Assembly (NCBI GenBank): GCA_007280905.1
Contig: QYQM01000078.1
Location: 1 to 51,754, forward strand
Direction: 5' to 3'
Length of the DNA: 51,754 nt
DNA from: Porphyromonadaceae bacterium
Lineage (GTDB): Bacteria; Bacteroidota; Bacteroidia; Bacteroidales; UBA12481
The notes under the pieces were generated by a model, which worked only from the letters and a program-made list of their open reading frames with translations, did not search any database and was not told the origin of the DNA. Of this stretch, positions 37,701-45,970 are shown in pieces; position 1 is the stretch's first letter; each line of letters starts with the position of its first letter. Position numbers and translations under genes: made by a program.

Positions 37701-38101
37701 GTGCCCTTCGCTTTGTCGCATACAAAGAATACGTGTATCCGGCCATCTGGACGGATGGCAATTTTAAAGGCGGTGTTCCCGAAGGATCCATTATTCAATT
37801 GGACCCCCGGCTCGACCTGTCGAAATTCCATCTTTTACCCGGCGAACTCACCGTGGCCAAAGCCCTGCAGAAATATGGGATGGTAGTGGTTGACTTTGCT
37901 GCGGGCAATGTTTTATACGGCGAAGGCTTATGGATATATCCTGATAAATCGTGGAAAGGCTTGCTGCGGGATTGGGATGGAGGAATAAGCAGTATTCCAC
38001 TCGAACATTTCCGTGTACTTAAAAACCAGAATGTTCAGAAAGGCGGCGACCGTACCAAGGACTTTTTTCAGGAATCATTGAAAGGATGGGAGAAAAATTA
38101 A
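34727..38101 (+). CDS. GH78-like alpha-L-rhamnosidase fused to an unassigned C-terminal domain
   Basis: An 1124-residue exported protein (signal peptide ending SSYSQ, about residue 22). The N-terminal beta-sandwich domains (about 23-390) have the rhamnosidase look: WTAHWI, LFRKSFEL, ADNHYRLFVNG, GPARGD. The (alpha/alpha)6 domain (about 390-730) holds DAAYEQMQYTGD (D418, E422), the counterpart of the DCPxRExxGWxGD acid motif of GH78, plus SECHPWSSAPNYFF near 703. A C-terminal rhamnosidase beta domain ends near 800. From about 805 to 1124 comes an extra domain (EGSFWNQPLG, IPPGFKPSPGSDQHATIID, GSIIQLDPRLDL, ALQKYGMVVVD) that is not part of GH78 and that I cannot name. Expected activity is release of L-rhamnose from pectic or other glycans. 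Confidence 0.8.
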   Translation: MKLINKLVYLIPFLFFSISSYSQDVNWTAHWIIHPTVQPQQHAVILFRKSFELWAKPEKFVVHVSADNHYRLFVNGSYISRGPARGDISHWFYETIDIAGYLQAGENTIAAEVVNWGPKRSFTFFSQMSSFIMQGHSDAEKVVNTVGGSWKCMQNLACNPKMVDWMTDRSTIDFGLYVGNPTDSIRADLYPWGWEKTDFDDTVWLPASWGDLAGGRDQQGGGGILFGGGKLLIPRRTGLLKETKVPFSGIRRATGIEINDNFLKGIGSLTIPANKNISILIDQTEETMGYPEMTVSGGKDARIQVMYAENLIVKTKAPKGNRNNIEGKRMVGLKDVFLPDGGKNRLFKPTYIRAFRFIQLDIETRGEPLVIENYTHVACTAPIELKARFETNNSLADWMMQAGWRTISICAQDMLLSDAAYEQMQYTGDSRVHNLSLLTLSGDDRLTRNALIQFDQSRIPEGLTYACYPNPFHLIIPSYSLIWIDQVHDYMLWKDDKAFISGFELGIYSVLDWFEKRIQPNGLLGKIDWWGALAWPRHYKNGESPTVYEGNNTLYSLHYAYTLRHAADIFEYLGKNAQAREYRSRADQICTAVNSFCINNDGFYTESPDNKKISQITNLLAILAEAATGDEARQLMKQLLEPKDWFGQVDLFLHLYLFEALNKTGLQEYFMQETSEWQLMMDRALTTFVEVPLEWGEENQRSECHPWSSAPNYFFFRTVCGINPLSAGHKTVEIAPAFGELTQIKAVYPHHSGNIELDLKRTGTKVEGTATVPAGMQANFVWGDQRIDLKEGKQTVRLEGNRQQPLIKRFFAEGSFWNQPLGDNLEIDPQSDYYISLLKKDHSHQNFGINLNNYTIPIYEVDSTVPLIKVGNHPGFNFRHHPDFDKIGVPIPPGFKPSPGSDQHATIIDWKRKLAWDMFLADTDSTGHWVSCTGVIVPLDGSGVFNKTDFAVKDDESIHQYGPSRAAGVPSFAGTIMYDEIMAGEIRHKLSCALRFVAYKEYVYPAIWTDGNFKGGVPEGSIIQLDPRLDLSKFHLLPGELTVAKALQKYGMVVVDFAAGNVLYGEGLWIYPDKSWKGLLRDWDGGISSIPLEHFRVLKNQNVQKGGDRTKDFFQESLKGWEKN

Positions 38102-38111
38102 CCATAACACG

Positions 38112-39647
38112 ATGAAGAAAAATATTTTAATTTTAGTATTAGTATTGCTTGTAATTCAAGTAGTTGATGCAAAAGAGTATAATATTCTGGATTTTGGTGC
38201 TGTCAGGAATCAATTATCGACTTTTGCGATTCAAAAAGCAATTGATGCCTGCAACGAAGCCGGTGGCGGAACGGTTGTTGTTCCCGCTGGAATATATATA
38301 ACAGGAGCTATTATCCTCAAAAGTAATATCAACCTTTATCTGGAGCAAGGTGCAGAGCTCAGGTCAAGCGAAAAAATGAATGATTTTATTGTCGGTTCCG
38401 AACGATATGGCATGATATTTTGCCAGGATGCTTCCAATATCAGTATAACAGGACAGGGCATTATTAATGCCATGGGATCCCAGTTTTATGAACCGGATAA
38501 AAATCATATCGAAAATAGTGGTTTGGGCGTCAGAAAAGATTACGATAAAATGCTGACCAGGCAGAAGGAAAACTATCTGCCTGAAGGAGTTTTTTTCACG
38601 GATGGGCCCATAAAGCGTAAACCAAGGCCGGGAATGACAATCGTTTTTTTTCATTGTAACCAGGTCACAATTAAAGATATAACAATTAAGGATACTCCGG
38701 TCTGGGCAATACGATTCGGTTATTGCGAGGATGTGCTGGTAGAAGGGATTTCACTTTTAAATAATCTATTGATCCCAAATAGTGACGGGATTCATATTAC
38801 TGTTTCCCGGAATGTCAGGATTGACAATTGCGAAATACGGGCAGGTGACGATTGCATAATTGTTACCGGTTTTGCAAGAATCGAAGATACTCCAGGTTTT
38901 GATTCCAAAGAACAGGACAAATATACTCACGGGAATAAAACCATTTACGCTGAGAATATCCAGGTAACAAATTGTCACCTGCAATCCCGATCATCGGCTA
39001 TCCGAATTGGTTATGGACAACACCCTATCCGCAGGTGTATCTTTACTGATATCGTGATTTCTGAATCAAACAGGGGGATAGGCGTTTTTGCACACGATGC
39101 ATCAAATATTGAAGAATTGATTTTCTCCAATATCATTATTGAAACACGCCTTCATAACGGAATCTGGTGGGGAAATGGAGAACCAATACATTTATCAGCT
39201 ATTTCAAGGTTTCCGGGACAATTTGCAGGTCAGATAAAGGATGTGCAATTTAACAATATCACTGCAACCGGAGGACAAGGAATTGTGATTTACGGAGACA
39301 AAGAGAGTCACATGGAAAATATTCAATTCAATAATGTTCAACTTCGCTTACTGAAAGGCCTTGAGACGATGAGTAAGGGAGGCAACTTCGATTTGCGTCC
39401 GACAGCGATCTATGAGAAACAGATATTTGAACATGACATACCCGGTCTTTTTGCACAATATGTTGATAATCTCTCCATTCGTAACTTTGGTTTAAAATGG
39501 GGAGAAGGTCTGCCGGAATTCTTTACACATGGAATTGAATGCCTTGAAGTGAAAGATTTTTTAATCGATGGATTTGTTGGATCGGCTAATCCGAACTCCC
39601 CAAAGAGCCAAAAATTATTCATGGAAAACTGCACGTTCAACCAATAG
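38112..39647 (+). CDS. GH28-like polygalacturonase-type beta-helix enzyme
   Basis: A 511-residue exported protein (signal peptide about 1-20, ending VVDA). It starts like GH28 enzymes (YNILDFGAV, IQKAIDACNEAGGGTVVVPAG) and has the right-handed beta-helix with the acid trio: D225 in PNSDGIH and D246-D247 in AGDDCII. The usual GHG histidine loop is replaced by RSSAIRIGYG and the RIK segment by NRGIGVF, so the substrate subsite differs from classical polygalacturonases. GH28 enzymes hydrolyse alpha-linked galacturonate backbones or rhamnogalacturonan. Ten bp separate it from the rhamnosidase gene, which fits joint action on rhamnogalacturonan. Confidence 0.8.
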   Translation: MKKNILILVLVLLVIQVVDAKEYNILDFGAVRNQLSTFAIQKAIDACNEAGGGTVVVPAGIYITGAIILKSNINLYLEQGAELRSSEKMNDFIVGSERYGMIFCQDASNISITGQGIINAMGSQFYEPDKNHIENSGLGVRKDYDKMLTRQKENYLPEGVFFTDGPIKRKPRPGMTIVFFHCNQVTIKDITIKDTPVWAIRFGYCEDVLVEGISLLNNLLIPNSDGIHITVSRNVRIDNCEIRAGDDCIIVTGFARIEDTPGFDSKEQDKYTHGNKTIYAENIQVTNCHLQSRSSAIRIGYGQHPIRRCIFTDIVISESNRGIGVFAHDASNIEELIFSNIIIETRLHNGIWWGNGEPIHLSAISRFPGQFAGQIKDVQFNNITATGGQGIVIYGDKESHMENIQFNNVQLRLLKGLETMSKGGNFDLRPTAIYEKQIFEHDIPGLFAQYVDNLSIRNFGLKWGEGLPEFFTHGIECLEVKDFLIDGFVGSANPNSPKSQKLFMENCTFNQ

Positions 39648-39681
39648 AACCTGATACTGATTTAATTTAACAATCACTAAA

Positions 39682-42600
39682 ATGAAATTAAAATTCATAA
39701 TTGTCAAACGATTCCCACTTTTTGTAAGCCTAATTGTATTTATTTTCCCCCACGGTTTTAGCCTTTGGGGTCAGGTAAAAATATCTGAACAAAAGTGGGT
39801 TATCCCAACCTATAAAGTGAGCCCTCCCGATAAAAACCCGATGTTTTTTAAGGGTGAGTCTTACCAAGGCGCTTCAAAATACATCTATCCATATGGTCTG
39901 ATCGATATGATGGCCAATGAAAAGACGGATCAGGCATGGAAGGCATTAATACTTGAAAACGAATATATTAAGTTATGCGTTACCCCGGAGATAGGCGGAA
40001 AACTTTACTATGGCACCGACAAGACGAACGGCTATAACTTCATATATAAAAACAATGTGGTGAAACCTGCCAATATCGGCATGTTAGGAGCATGGGTTTC
40101 AGGTGGAATTGAATGGTGTGTCATCCATCACCACAGGGCATCCACCTTCCTGCCTGTAGACTACGACCTTGCCGAGAATGAAGATGGAAGCAAAACCATC
40201 TGGATTGGCGAGACTGAACCACGTCACCGGATGAGATGGACCATCGGGATTACCGCTTACCCCGGTAAATCTTATTACTCGGCAGAGGTAAAAATACATA
40301 ACCCGACTCCTTATACAAATAGCTTTTTATACTGGGCCAATGTGGCGGCAAATACCAATAAGGATTACCAGGCGATTTTCCCACCCAGTGTTCAGTTTGC
40401 CACTTACCATGCAAAAAACAGTTTCACACGCTGGCCGGTATCGACGGAGGTGTACAGCGGAGAGGATTTTACAAAAGGTGTTGATGTGAGTTGGTGGATA
40501 AACTCTGTTAATCAGAATTCATACTTCGCTTATGACCTGAAAGAAGATTTTATGGGAGGCTATGATCATGGAAAAGAGACTGGTACGGTGCATATTGGCG
40601 ACCATAATATCGTGAAGGGTGCTAAATTATGGGAATGGGGATCAGGTGCACCCGGCCAGGCAACAGAGGGAAGACTAACAGAAAATGACGGACCCTACGT
40701 AGAAATAATGGTTGGTGCATTTTCCGACAATCAGCCTGATTACAGCTGGATAAGACCTTATGAAGTGAAATCCTTTAAGCAATATTGGTACCCGGTAAAG
40801 GATATTCAGGGATTTAAAAATGCTAACCTCAATGGGGCAGTTAATCTTGAAAAAAGGGAGGACAATAAAGTCTTCCTTGGATATTACTCAACACAGAAGG
40901 TCAGCAAAGCGAAGATTTTACTGAAAAGAAAAGGTGAAACAGTATTTGAGAAGATTATGGATATTTCTCCTGAGATTGCTTTTACCGGATCAATTAAAAT
41001 TGACGGGACATATAATATCACGGATCTTTCAACAGAAATGATCAATTTAGAAAATAATGAAGTATTGGTCTCCTACCAGCCTGTTGAGAAAAAAGAGGGC
41101 GGAAATCTTCCTGAGGAAGTTAAGAAACCTGCTCTGCCACAAGATATGCAGACCGTCGAAGAACTATATCTGGCAGGCAGCCGGATCCTGCAGTTCTATA
41201 ACCCGACACTTAAAGCCATGGATTACTTTGAGGAAGCGTTAAAACGTGATCCTAATGATATCCGAACAAATATCGCAGTCGGAAATGAATATCTAAAAAA
41301 TGGTGAATACAACATTGCAAGAAGCTACTTCAGCAAAGCGATAAAAAGACTTACAAAAGATTACACCAGGCCGTCGACCTGTGAAGCACTTTACCTGCAG
41401 GGTTTAACGCTTAAGGCGCTTGAACTTTATGATGAGGCAATTGATACCCTTTACCGTGCAACATGGGATTATGCTTATCATTCAGCAGCATACATCGAAC
41501 TTGCAAAAATATCCTGCTTAAAGGGCGATTTTCAAAAAGCCCTCGGTCAGATCAACGAATCGCTGTCAACAAATGCCAATAATAATAGCGCCATTAACCT
41601 GAAAACATCAATCCAGAGAAAACTGGGTGATTTTGAAAGTGCCAGGGCAACACTGGCAGGTGTTATTAAAAACGATCCGCTAGACTTCAGAACTGTTAAT
41701 GAAAGTTATCTTCTGGCCATTAAAACCGACAAACTTCAGGATAGCGAAAAAATTCTTTCCGAGCTTAATAGAAAAATGAGAGATTTTGACCAGAACTACC
41801 TTGAGCTTGCAGTTGGATATCTGAATGACGGACTGTTTGCGGACGCTGAAGATATTCTTCGCCGTTTCAAAGGGAAAAATCAGGAGGTCAGTTATTACCT
41901 GGGATACATCCAGAATATGAATGGAAACAGGGCCGAGGCTGAAAAATATTTCAAAGCAGCATCTGATCAGTCTGTGGATTATGGATTTCCCTACAGACTT
42001 GAATCTGTAAAAGTTCTGAACCTTGCCTCTAATTATCATCCGGATGATGCAAAACCCTGGTATTATCTGGGTAACTTACTCTATGACAAGCAACCTCAAA
42101 AGGCAATTGAAAACTGGGAAAATGCTGTAAAGCGTGATCCTTCACTGGCAATTGCCTGGAGAAACCTTGGATGGGGATATTACCAGTATTCTCATGATTT
42201 GGCAAAATCAATAAACGCATACGAAAAAGCTCTTGCCGCTAAAAAAGATGACCCGGTTTACTACGCTGAATTAGATCCGCTCTATGAAATGAGCAATACG
42301 CCGATCGAAAAAAGATCAAAACTATTTGAGTCGGGCAATGAAGTTGTTAAGCAACGTGATGATTCTTATGTTCGTGAGATTATTGTTCTGAATCTTGCCG
42401 GGGAATCTGAAAAGGCTGTGGAGTATTTAACTAACTATGTTTTCCATTTTCGTGAAGGAAGCTCAAGAGTAAGGGATATTACAGTAGATGCACACCTGTT
42501 GCTTGGTAAAAAATACTTCTCGGAGAAGAAGTACGAACAGGCCCTGAAGCAATTCCTTTCAACAATTGAGTCTCCCGATAATTCCCAATCGGGAGGCAGA

Positions 42601-43026
42601 ACAGGGGATAGGAGAGGTCCTCAGATCAATTATTACATTGGAATTGCTTATCAGGCTCTGGGTAATAGAGCAAAAGCAAAATCCTATTATACTTTGTCAA
42701 CGGACCAATCGATCAAAGAGACTAATTATATTCTTTATTATCAGGGACTAAGCTATCTTAAACTTGGTAATAAGGGAAAAGCCTCAGCAATTTTCAATTC
42801 GTTGATTGAAGAGGGTAACAAATGGATTAACCAAGGTTCTGAGATTGATTTCTTTGCAAAATTCGGGGAACGCGAAGCTGGCAATGTGCAATTATCAAAC
42901 GCATATATGTTGAAAGGTCTTGGTGATAAGGGTCTTAATGATACTAAGGCGGCAACGGAGAACCTTAAGAAGGCTGTTGAGTTATCAGCCAGCAATTTGT
43001 GGGCAAATATTGAAAGACTAAACTGA
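39682..43026 (+). CDS. DUF5107 domain protein with long TPR array
   Basis: An 1114-residue protein with an N-terminal hydrophobic leader (about 10-30, FSLWGQ). The DUF5107 part (about 35-430) is a galactose-mutarotase-like beta-sandwich: VTPEIGGKLYYGTDKTNG, NIGMLGAWVSGGIEW, IEWCVIHHHR, LWEWGSGAPGQ. From about 490 to the end it is almost wholly tetratricopeptide repeats (e.g. ALKAMDY, YLKNGEYNIARSYFSKA, PWYYLGNLLYD). Proteins of this type are common in Bacteroidota PULs and probably act on or hold oligosaccharides in the periplasm; a glycoside-cleaving role is possible but not shown by the sequence. An 8-bp-stem hairpin at 42572-42595 lies inside the coding region. Confidence 0.8.
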   Translation: MKLKFIIVKRFPLFVSLIVFIFPHGFSLWGQVKISEQKWVIPTYKVSPPDKNPMFFKGESYQGASKYIYPYGLIDMMANEKTDQAWKALILENEYIKLCVTPEIGGKLYYGTDKTNGYNFIYKNNVVKPANIGMLGAWVSGGIEWCVIHHHRASTFLPVDYDLAENEDGSKTIWIGETEPRHRMRWTIGITAYPGKSYYSAEVKIHNPTPYTNSFLYWANVAANTNKDYQAIFPPSVQFATYHAKNSFTRWPVSTEVYSGEDFTKGVDVSWWINSVNQNSYFAYDLKEDFMGGYDHGKETGTVHIGDHNIVKGAKLWEWGSGAPGQATEGRLTENDGPYVEIMVGAFSDNQPDYSWIRPYEVKSFKQYWYPVKDIQGFKNANLNGAVNLEKREDNKVFLGYYSTQKVSKAKILLKRKGETVFEKIMDISPEIAFTGSIKIDGTYNITDLSTEMINLENNEVLVSYQPVEKKEGGNLPEEVKKPALPQDMQTVEELYLAGSRILQFYNPTLKAMDYFEEALKRDPNDIRTNIAVGNEYLKNGEYNIARSYFSKAIKRLTKDYTRPSTCEALYLQGLTLKALELYDEAIDTLYRATWDYAYHSAAYIELAKISCLKGDFQKALGQINESLSTNANNNSAINLKTSIQRKLGDFESARATLAGVIKNDPLDFRTVNESYLLAIKTDKLQDSEKILSELNRKMRDFDQNYLELAVGYLNDGLFADAEDILRRFKGKNQEVSYYLGYIQNMNGNRAEAEKYFKAASDQSVDYGFPYRLESVKVLNLASNYHPDDAKPWYYLGNLLYDKQPQKAIENWENAVKRDPSLAIAWRNLGWGYYQYSHDLAKSINAYEKALAAKKDDPVYYAELDPLYEMSNTPIEKRSKLFESGNEVVKQRDDSYVREIIVLNLAGESEKAVEYLTNYVFHFREGSSRVRDITVDAHLLLGKKYFSEKKYEQALKQFLSTIESPDNSQSGGRTGDRRGPQINYYIGIAYQALGNRAKAKSYYTLSTDQSIKETNYILYYQGLSYLKLGNKGKASAIFNSLIEEGNKWINQGSEIDFFAKFGEREAGNVQLSNAYMLKGLGDKGLNDTKAATENLKKAVELSASNLWANIERLN

Positions 43027-43027
43027 T

Positions 43028-44437
43028 ATGACGATGAGGCTATTATTTATGGGTTTTCTTTTTGCAGCTACTTCCGGTTTTGCCACCGAATATTTTGTTG
43101 ACTTAAATGGAAATGATAATTATCCAGGCACAAAAGCTTTCCCATTCAGGAGTATTTGCAAAGCCTCGGAAATGGCCATGCCTGGCGATACGATATCAAT
43201 ACGAGGCGGAGAATATAAACTGCAGGAACAGTTCAAACCTTTACGTTCAGGTATATCAACGCAATGGATACTGTACCGTGCCGCCCCGAATGAAACTGCC
43301 ATTTTCGACGGAACCTTAATTACAAAAGTTTTGCAAAAAGGTGATTCCGTGAAATTCACCAGACTCACTCAGGGGATTTTCCAGATTGAAAAAGTGAATT
43401 ATCTCCGTTTTGAAAATATTGAAGTCCGGAATTCAAATGCCGCCGGCTTTATTGTCAGGGGCCCGGAATGTAAAAAGATTGAACTGATCGGCTGTAAATC
43501 AAATCATTCCCACAATTCCGGAATAGGACTGTGGTATTGCGATTCGGTTCGGGTGATAAACTGCGAAATTACGGGAGCCAACGATAACGGCGACGAATAT
43601 TATGAACCCGGCCAACGAAAGCGGGGCGAGGCTCCCCATGAAGCCCTTTCCATTTGTGGGGCGAATTATTTTGAAGTTGCAAATAATCACATTCACCATT
43701 GCTTCAAAGAAGGTATTGATTGCAAAGAAGTAAGCAAGCACGGTGTGATTCATCACAACCTGGTGCATGATTTGCCCCGCCAGGCTTATTATATCGATGC
43801 ATGGTTCGGGTTGCTTGAGGATGTTGAATTTCATTCAAATACTGCTTACAATTGTGTGTGGGGTTTTGGGTTAAGCGTTGAAGGCAAAAATTCAGAACTG
43901 CGAAATGTTCGTATTCACCACAATTTGATTTACAATATGAAAGGTTCCGGTGTTCTGTTCGGCATGTGGGGGAGTAACCTACAACGCTATGATATTCATA
44001 TTTATAACAATACTTTTTACCATTGCGGTTCTCCCATGGTATTCAGCGGAGGTGTGGGAAGTATCGATATTCTGTCGAAGAATTTCCGCGATGTTTTTAT
44101 CTACCGTAATATTTGCGATAAAGGATGGGATTATGAAATGGGTTTTACCTTCACTACACAAGAAGTTGAGAAAGCATTGAAAGAGCGGAATTTTGTGGCA
44201 ACTGAAAATTTATTTGAAGGTTACAAAAACCGACCGGGCAGGATAGGACAATTTGATGTAGTGGTTTATGAATATCTTCCACCTGATAATCAGATAGGTG
44301 CGCCTTTGTATAGAAACGAGTTGGAATTTGATTTTGTTCCGGAGAAAATCCCTGCAGTTAAACCTTCGGGAATCAAATGGAAGTATGAGCCTTCACCTTG
44401 GTTTGGTGCATATAAACCGATGGAAATATTAAGGTAA
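43028..44437 (+). CDS. Secreted right-handed beta-helix protein (pectate lyase-like fold)
   Basis: A 469-residue exported protein; signal peptide about 1-19 (…ATSGFATE). The start YFVDLNGNDNYPGTKAFPFRSI is the DUF1565-type opening of many polysaccharide lyases and hydrolases, followed by beta-helix coils rich in asparagine and histidine (NYLRFENIEVRNSNAAGFIV, NHSHNSGIGLWYC, FEVANNHIHHC, VIHHNLVHDL). Similar proteins include PL9-type pectate lyases and GH120-like enzymes; no decisive catalytic set was identified. It starts 2 bp after the stop of the DUF5107 gene, so the two are translationally coupled. It is the last intact gene of the glycan locus before the damaged region. Confidence 0.7.
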   Translation: MTMRLLFMGFLFAATSGFATEYFVDLNGNDNYPGTKAFPFRSICKASEMAMPGDTISIRGGEYKLQEQFKPLRSGISTQWILYRAAPNETAIFDGTLITKVLQKGDSVKFTRLTQGIFQIEKVNYLRFENIEVRNSNAAGFIVRGPECKKIELIGCKSNHSHNSGIGLWYCDSVRVINCEITGANDNGDEYYEPGQRKRGEAPHEALSICGANYFEVANNHIHHCFKEGIDCKEVSKHGVIHHNLVHDLPRQAYYIDAWFGLLEDVEFHSNTAYNCVWGFGLSVEGKNSELRNVRIHHNLIYNMKGSGVLFGMWGSNLQRYDIHIYNNTFYHCGSPMVFSGGVGSIDILSKNFRDVFIYRNICDKGWDYEMGFTFTTQEVEKALKERNFVATENLFEGYKNRPGRIGQFDVVVYEYLPPDNQIGAPLYRNELEFDFVPEKIPAVKPSGIKWKYEPSPWFGAYKPMEILR

Positions 44438-44463
44438 CCGATATCTCTTGACAGGAATAACCC

Positions 44464-44700
44464 ATGAAGCCTAGCTTATTTTATACACTGATCCTTTCAT
44501 TGATCATCCTATGCAGCTGTTCTTCCATCCAGGAGAACAAAAGCATTATCCTGGCCGGCGAATGGAAATTCAGAAAAGCCGGTGATACCGAATGGCTTTC
44601 TGCCACGGTCCCGGGAAAGATTTACAAAATCAGCTATTCCGGCATCACTGAGGATTTACTGGCTGAGCTTAAAATCCAATGCGTCAATGAGCTTAAATGA
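44464..44700 (+). pseudogene. Truncated GH2 beta-mannosidase-type gene (N-terminus only)
   Basis: 78 residues. The first about 20 form a lipoprotein signal (IILCSC, C19 or so), followed by LAGEWKFRKAGDTEWLSATVPG, the standard opening of the GH2 sugar-binding domain of beta-mannosidases, which normally run on for about 800 more residues. After VPG (near 44616) the sequence departs from the family (KIYKISYSG…) and soon stops. So the gene was cut by a deletion or rearrangement. It lies 26 bp after the beta-helix gene and was probably once the next gene of the same operon. Confidence 0.65.
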
Positions 44701-44771
44701 TTCAGCAACATATTCAAAATTAAATTATTACAAATTGATTGAAATGCTACAACGACAGACTTCATTAACCC

Positions 44772-44785
44772 CAGACTTCAGTCTG
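44772..44785. repeat. CAGACT-TC-AGTCTG dyad
   Basis: A perfect 6-bp inverted repeat with a 2-bp loop, set in CCC…CGGG. A direct GACAGACTTCATT copy of one half lies just before it (about 44756-44768). This looks like a dispersed short palindrome and marks the rearranged stretch between the two truncated genes. Confidence 0.4.
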
Positions 44786-44794
44786 CGGGTGAGT

Positions 44795-44918
44795 ATGATA
44801 TACAGGCTGATCTTCCTCAACATTATCCTGTTCTCCTTAACCTCCCCACTAAAAGGCCAGTCCATGGATCAGCCCTTCCGTCAGCCCGTTATGGAGGAGG
44901 GAGATAATAACATCATAC
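44795..44918 (+). pseudogene. N-terminus of a secreted protein, cut by an insertion sequence
   Basis: An ATG begins MIYRLIFLNIILFSLTSPLKGQ, a good signal peptide, followed by SMDQPFRQPVMEEGDNNII. The frame then enters the left inverted repeat of the insertion sequence at 44919. The continuation was not found beyond the element's right end at 47176. The mature protein is too short to identify. Confidence 0.5.
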
Positions 44919-44941
44919 TCAGACTTCTTAAAATTCAGGTT

Positions 44942-45970
44942 TCAAATTTGGACATTATTGGGTTTAGTGGCTACATCAAAAACCAAAATCTTTCCATCCC
45001 CCAGTTTTGTTTCTAAGGTATTCAAATGTCGGCATAGCTGAATCTGGGCGGTCCGGTAGCTTTTCCGTTCCAGGGGTTCCAGCTTTACTGTGACAGTGGT
45101 TCTGGTTGTTCTTATCCATCCTTTACCTTTTATGATAGCCTCTAATACGGGTATGGTATCGCGGTTATCAGGCACATAATTAAATATTTCAATTAGTTTT
45201 TTCCGGCTATTCCATACAAGGGCTTCGGACAAATCCCACCAAATTTTTCCATCTGTTGAATAGGTCTTGTATGTTTCGCCGGTTACCTTTTCTAATTCAG
45301 TAAATTTGGGTATCGCTTCGAGGATAGTTTGTTGCGTTTGCAATTCCTCTTTTAAGGAAGATAGTTTTAATTGCAATTTGTCCCGTGTTGTATTTTTGCG
45401 TAAAACACCGGATTTATCAGTAGTTGTGTTAATTTTCCCAAGACCTTGTTCGCACTTTTTGATTTGGTTTTTAATATTAGCTATTTGCTTTGTCGCGGCT
45501 GTATGGGCGGGGTTTTTTATTTGCTGATCTTGACTTTCGCGGCGTAGGTCAAAAGTCGGATTATAGTGCATGCCCACCCTTTTGTTCATGTATTTAAACG
45601 TGTTCTCATTGCTGCCCCAGCGGTTTAACATGGCCAGGGCTACTTCTGTCACGGGAGATTCCTTATCGGTGGTAACTATTGCAAAGCGATGGTTTTCTGA
45701 CATTTTGAAATATACAATTCGCCTCATTTTTATCTGGTTCCCTTTATTGTCTTTATAGGTTTTCTCATCCTCGGTAATTCTATATTGCTTCTTTTGCCAG
45801 GTTAATTGGTGACAAAATGCGCTTTCTTCTATTTCATACAGTTCTGATTCATCGCTGAATTTTTCCCAGGTCACAATTTTAAAGGGTTGTAGCTCACAAA
45901 AGTTGTCCACTCCCCAAATCTCCCGGTCGATGGCGATCATCGGAGCGATCTCCAGATTAAGGCTTTCCAA
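44942..45970 (-). CDS. DDE transposase, C-terminal part (split frame)
   Basis: 342 residues from a TTG start, carrying the second acidic residue (D15, in MIAIDREIWG) and probably the final glutamate (SNENTFKYM). A coiled-coil-like stretch rich in K, E and Q lies near 150-225. It overlaps the upstream frame by 34 bp in a different frame. Adding one base at the GATTGG site (45969-45971, minus strand GATTTGG) would join both parts into about 680 residues. Either a one-base deletion inactivated the enzyme or the two parts are joined by frameshifting; no classical slippery A-run is present, so mutation is more likely. Confidence 0.7.
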   Translation of the reverse strand: MESLNLEIAPMIAIDREIWGVDNFCELQPFKIVTWEKFSDESELYEIEESAFCHQLTWQKKQYRITEDEKTYKDNKGNQIKMRRIVYFKMSENHRFAIVTTDKESPVTEVALAMLNRWGSNENTFKYMNKRVGMHYNPTFDLRRESQDQQIKNPAHTAATKQIANIKNQIKKCEQGLGKINTTTDKSGVLRKNTTRDKLQLKLSSLKEELQTQQTILEAIPKFTELEKVTGETYKTYSTDGKIWWDLSEALVWNSRKKLIEIFNYVPDNRDTIPVLEAIIKGKGWIRTTRTTVTVKLEPLERKSYRTAQIQLCRHLNTLETKLGDGKILVFDVATKPNNVQI

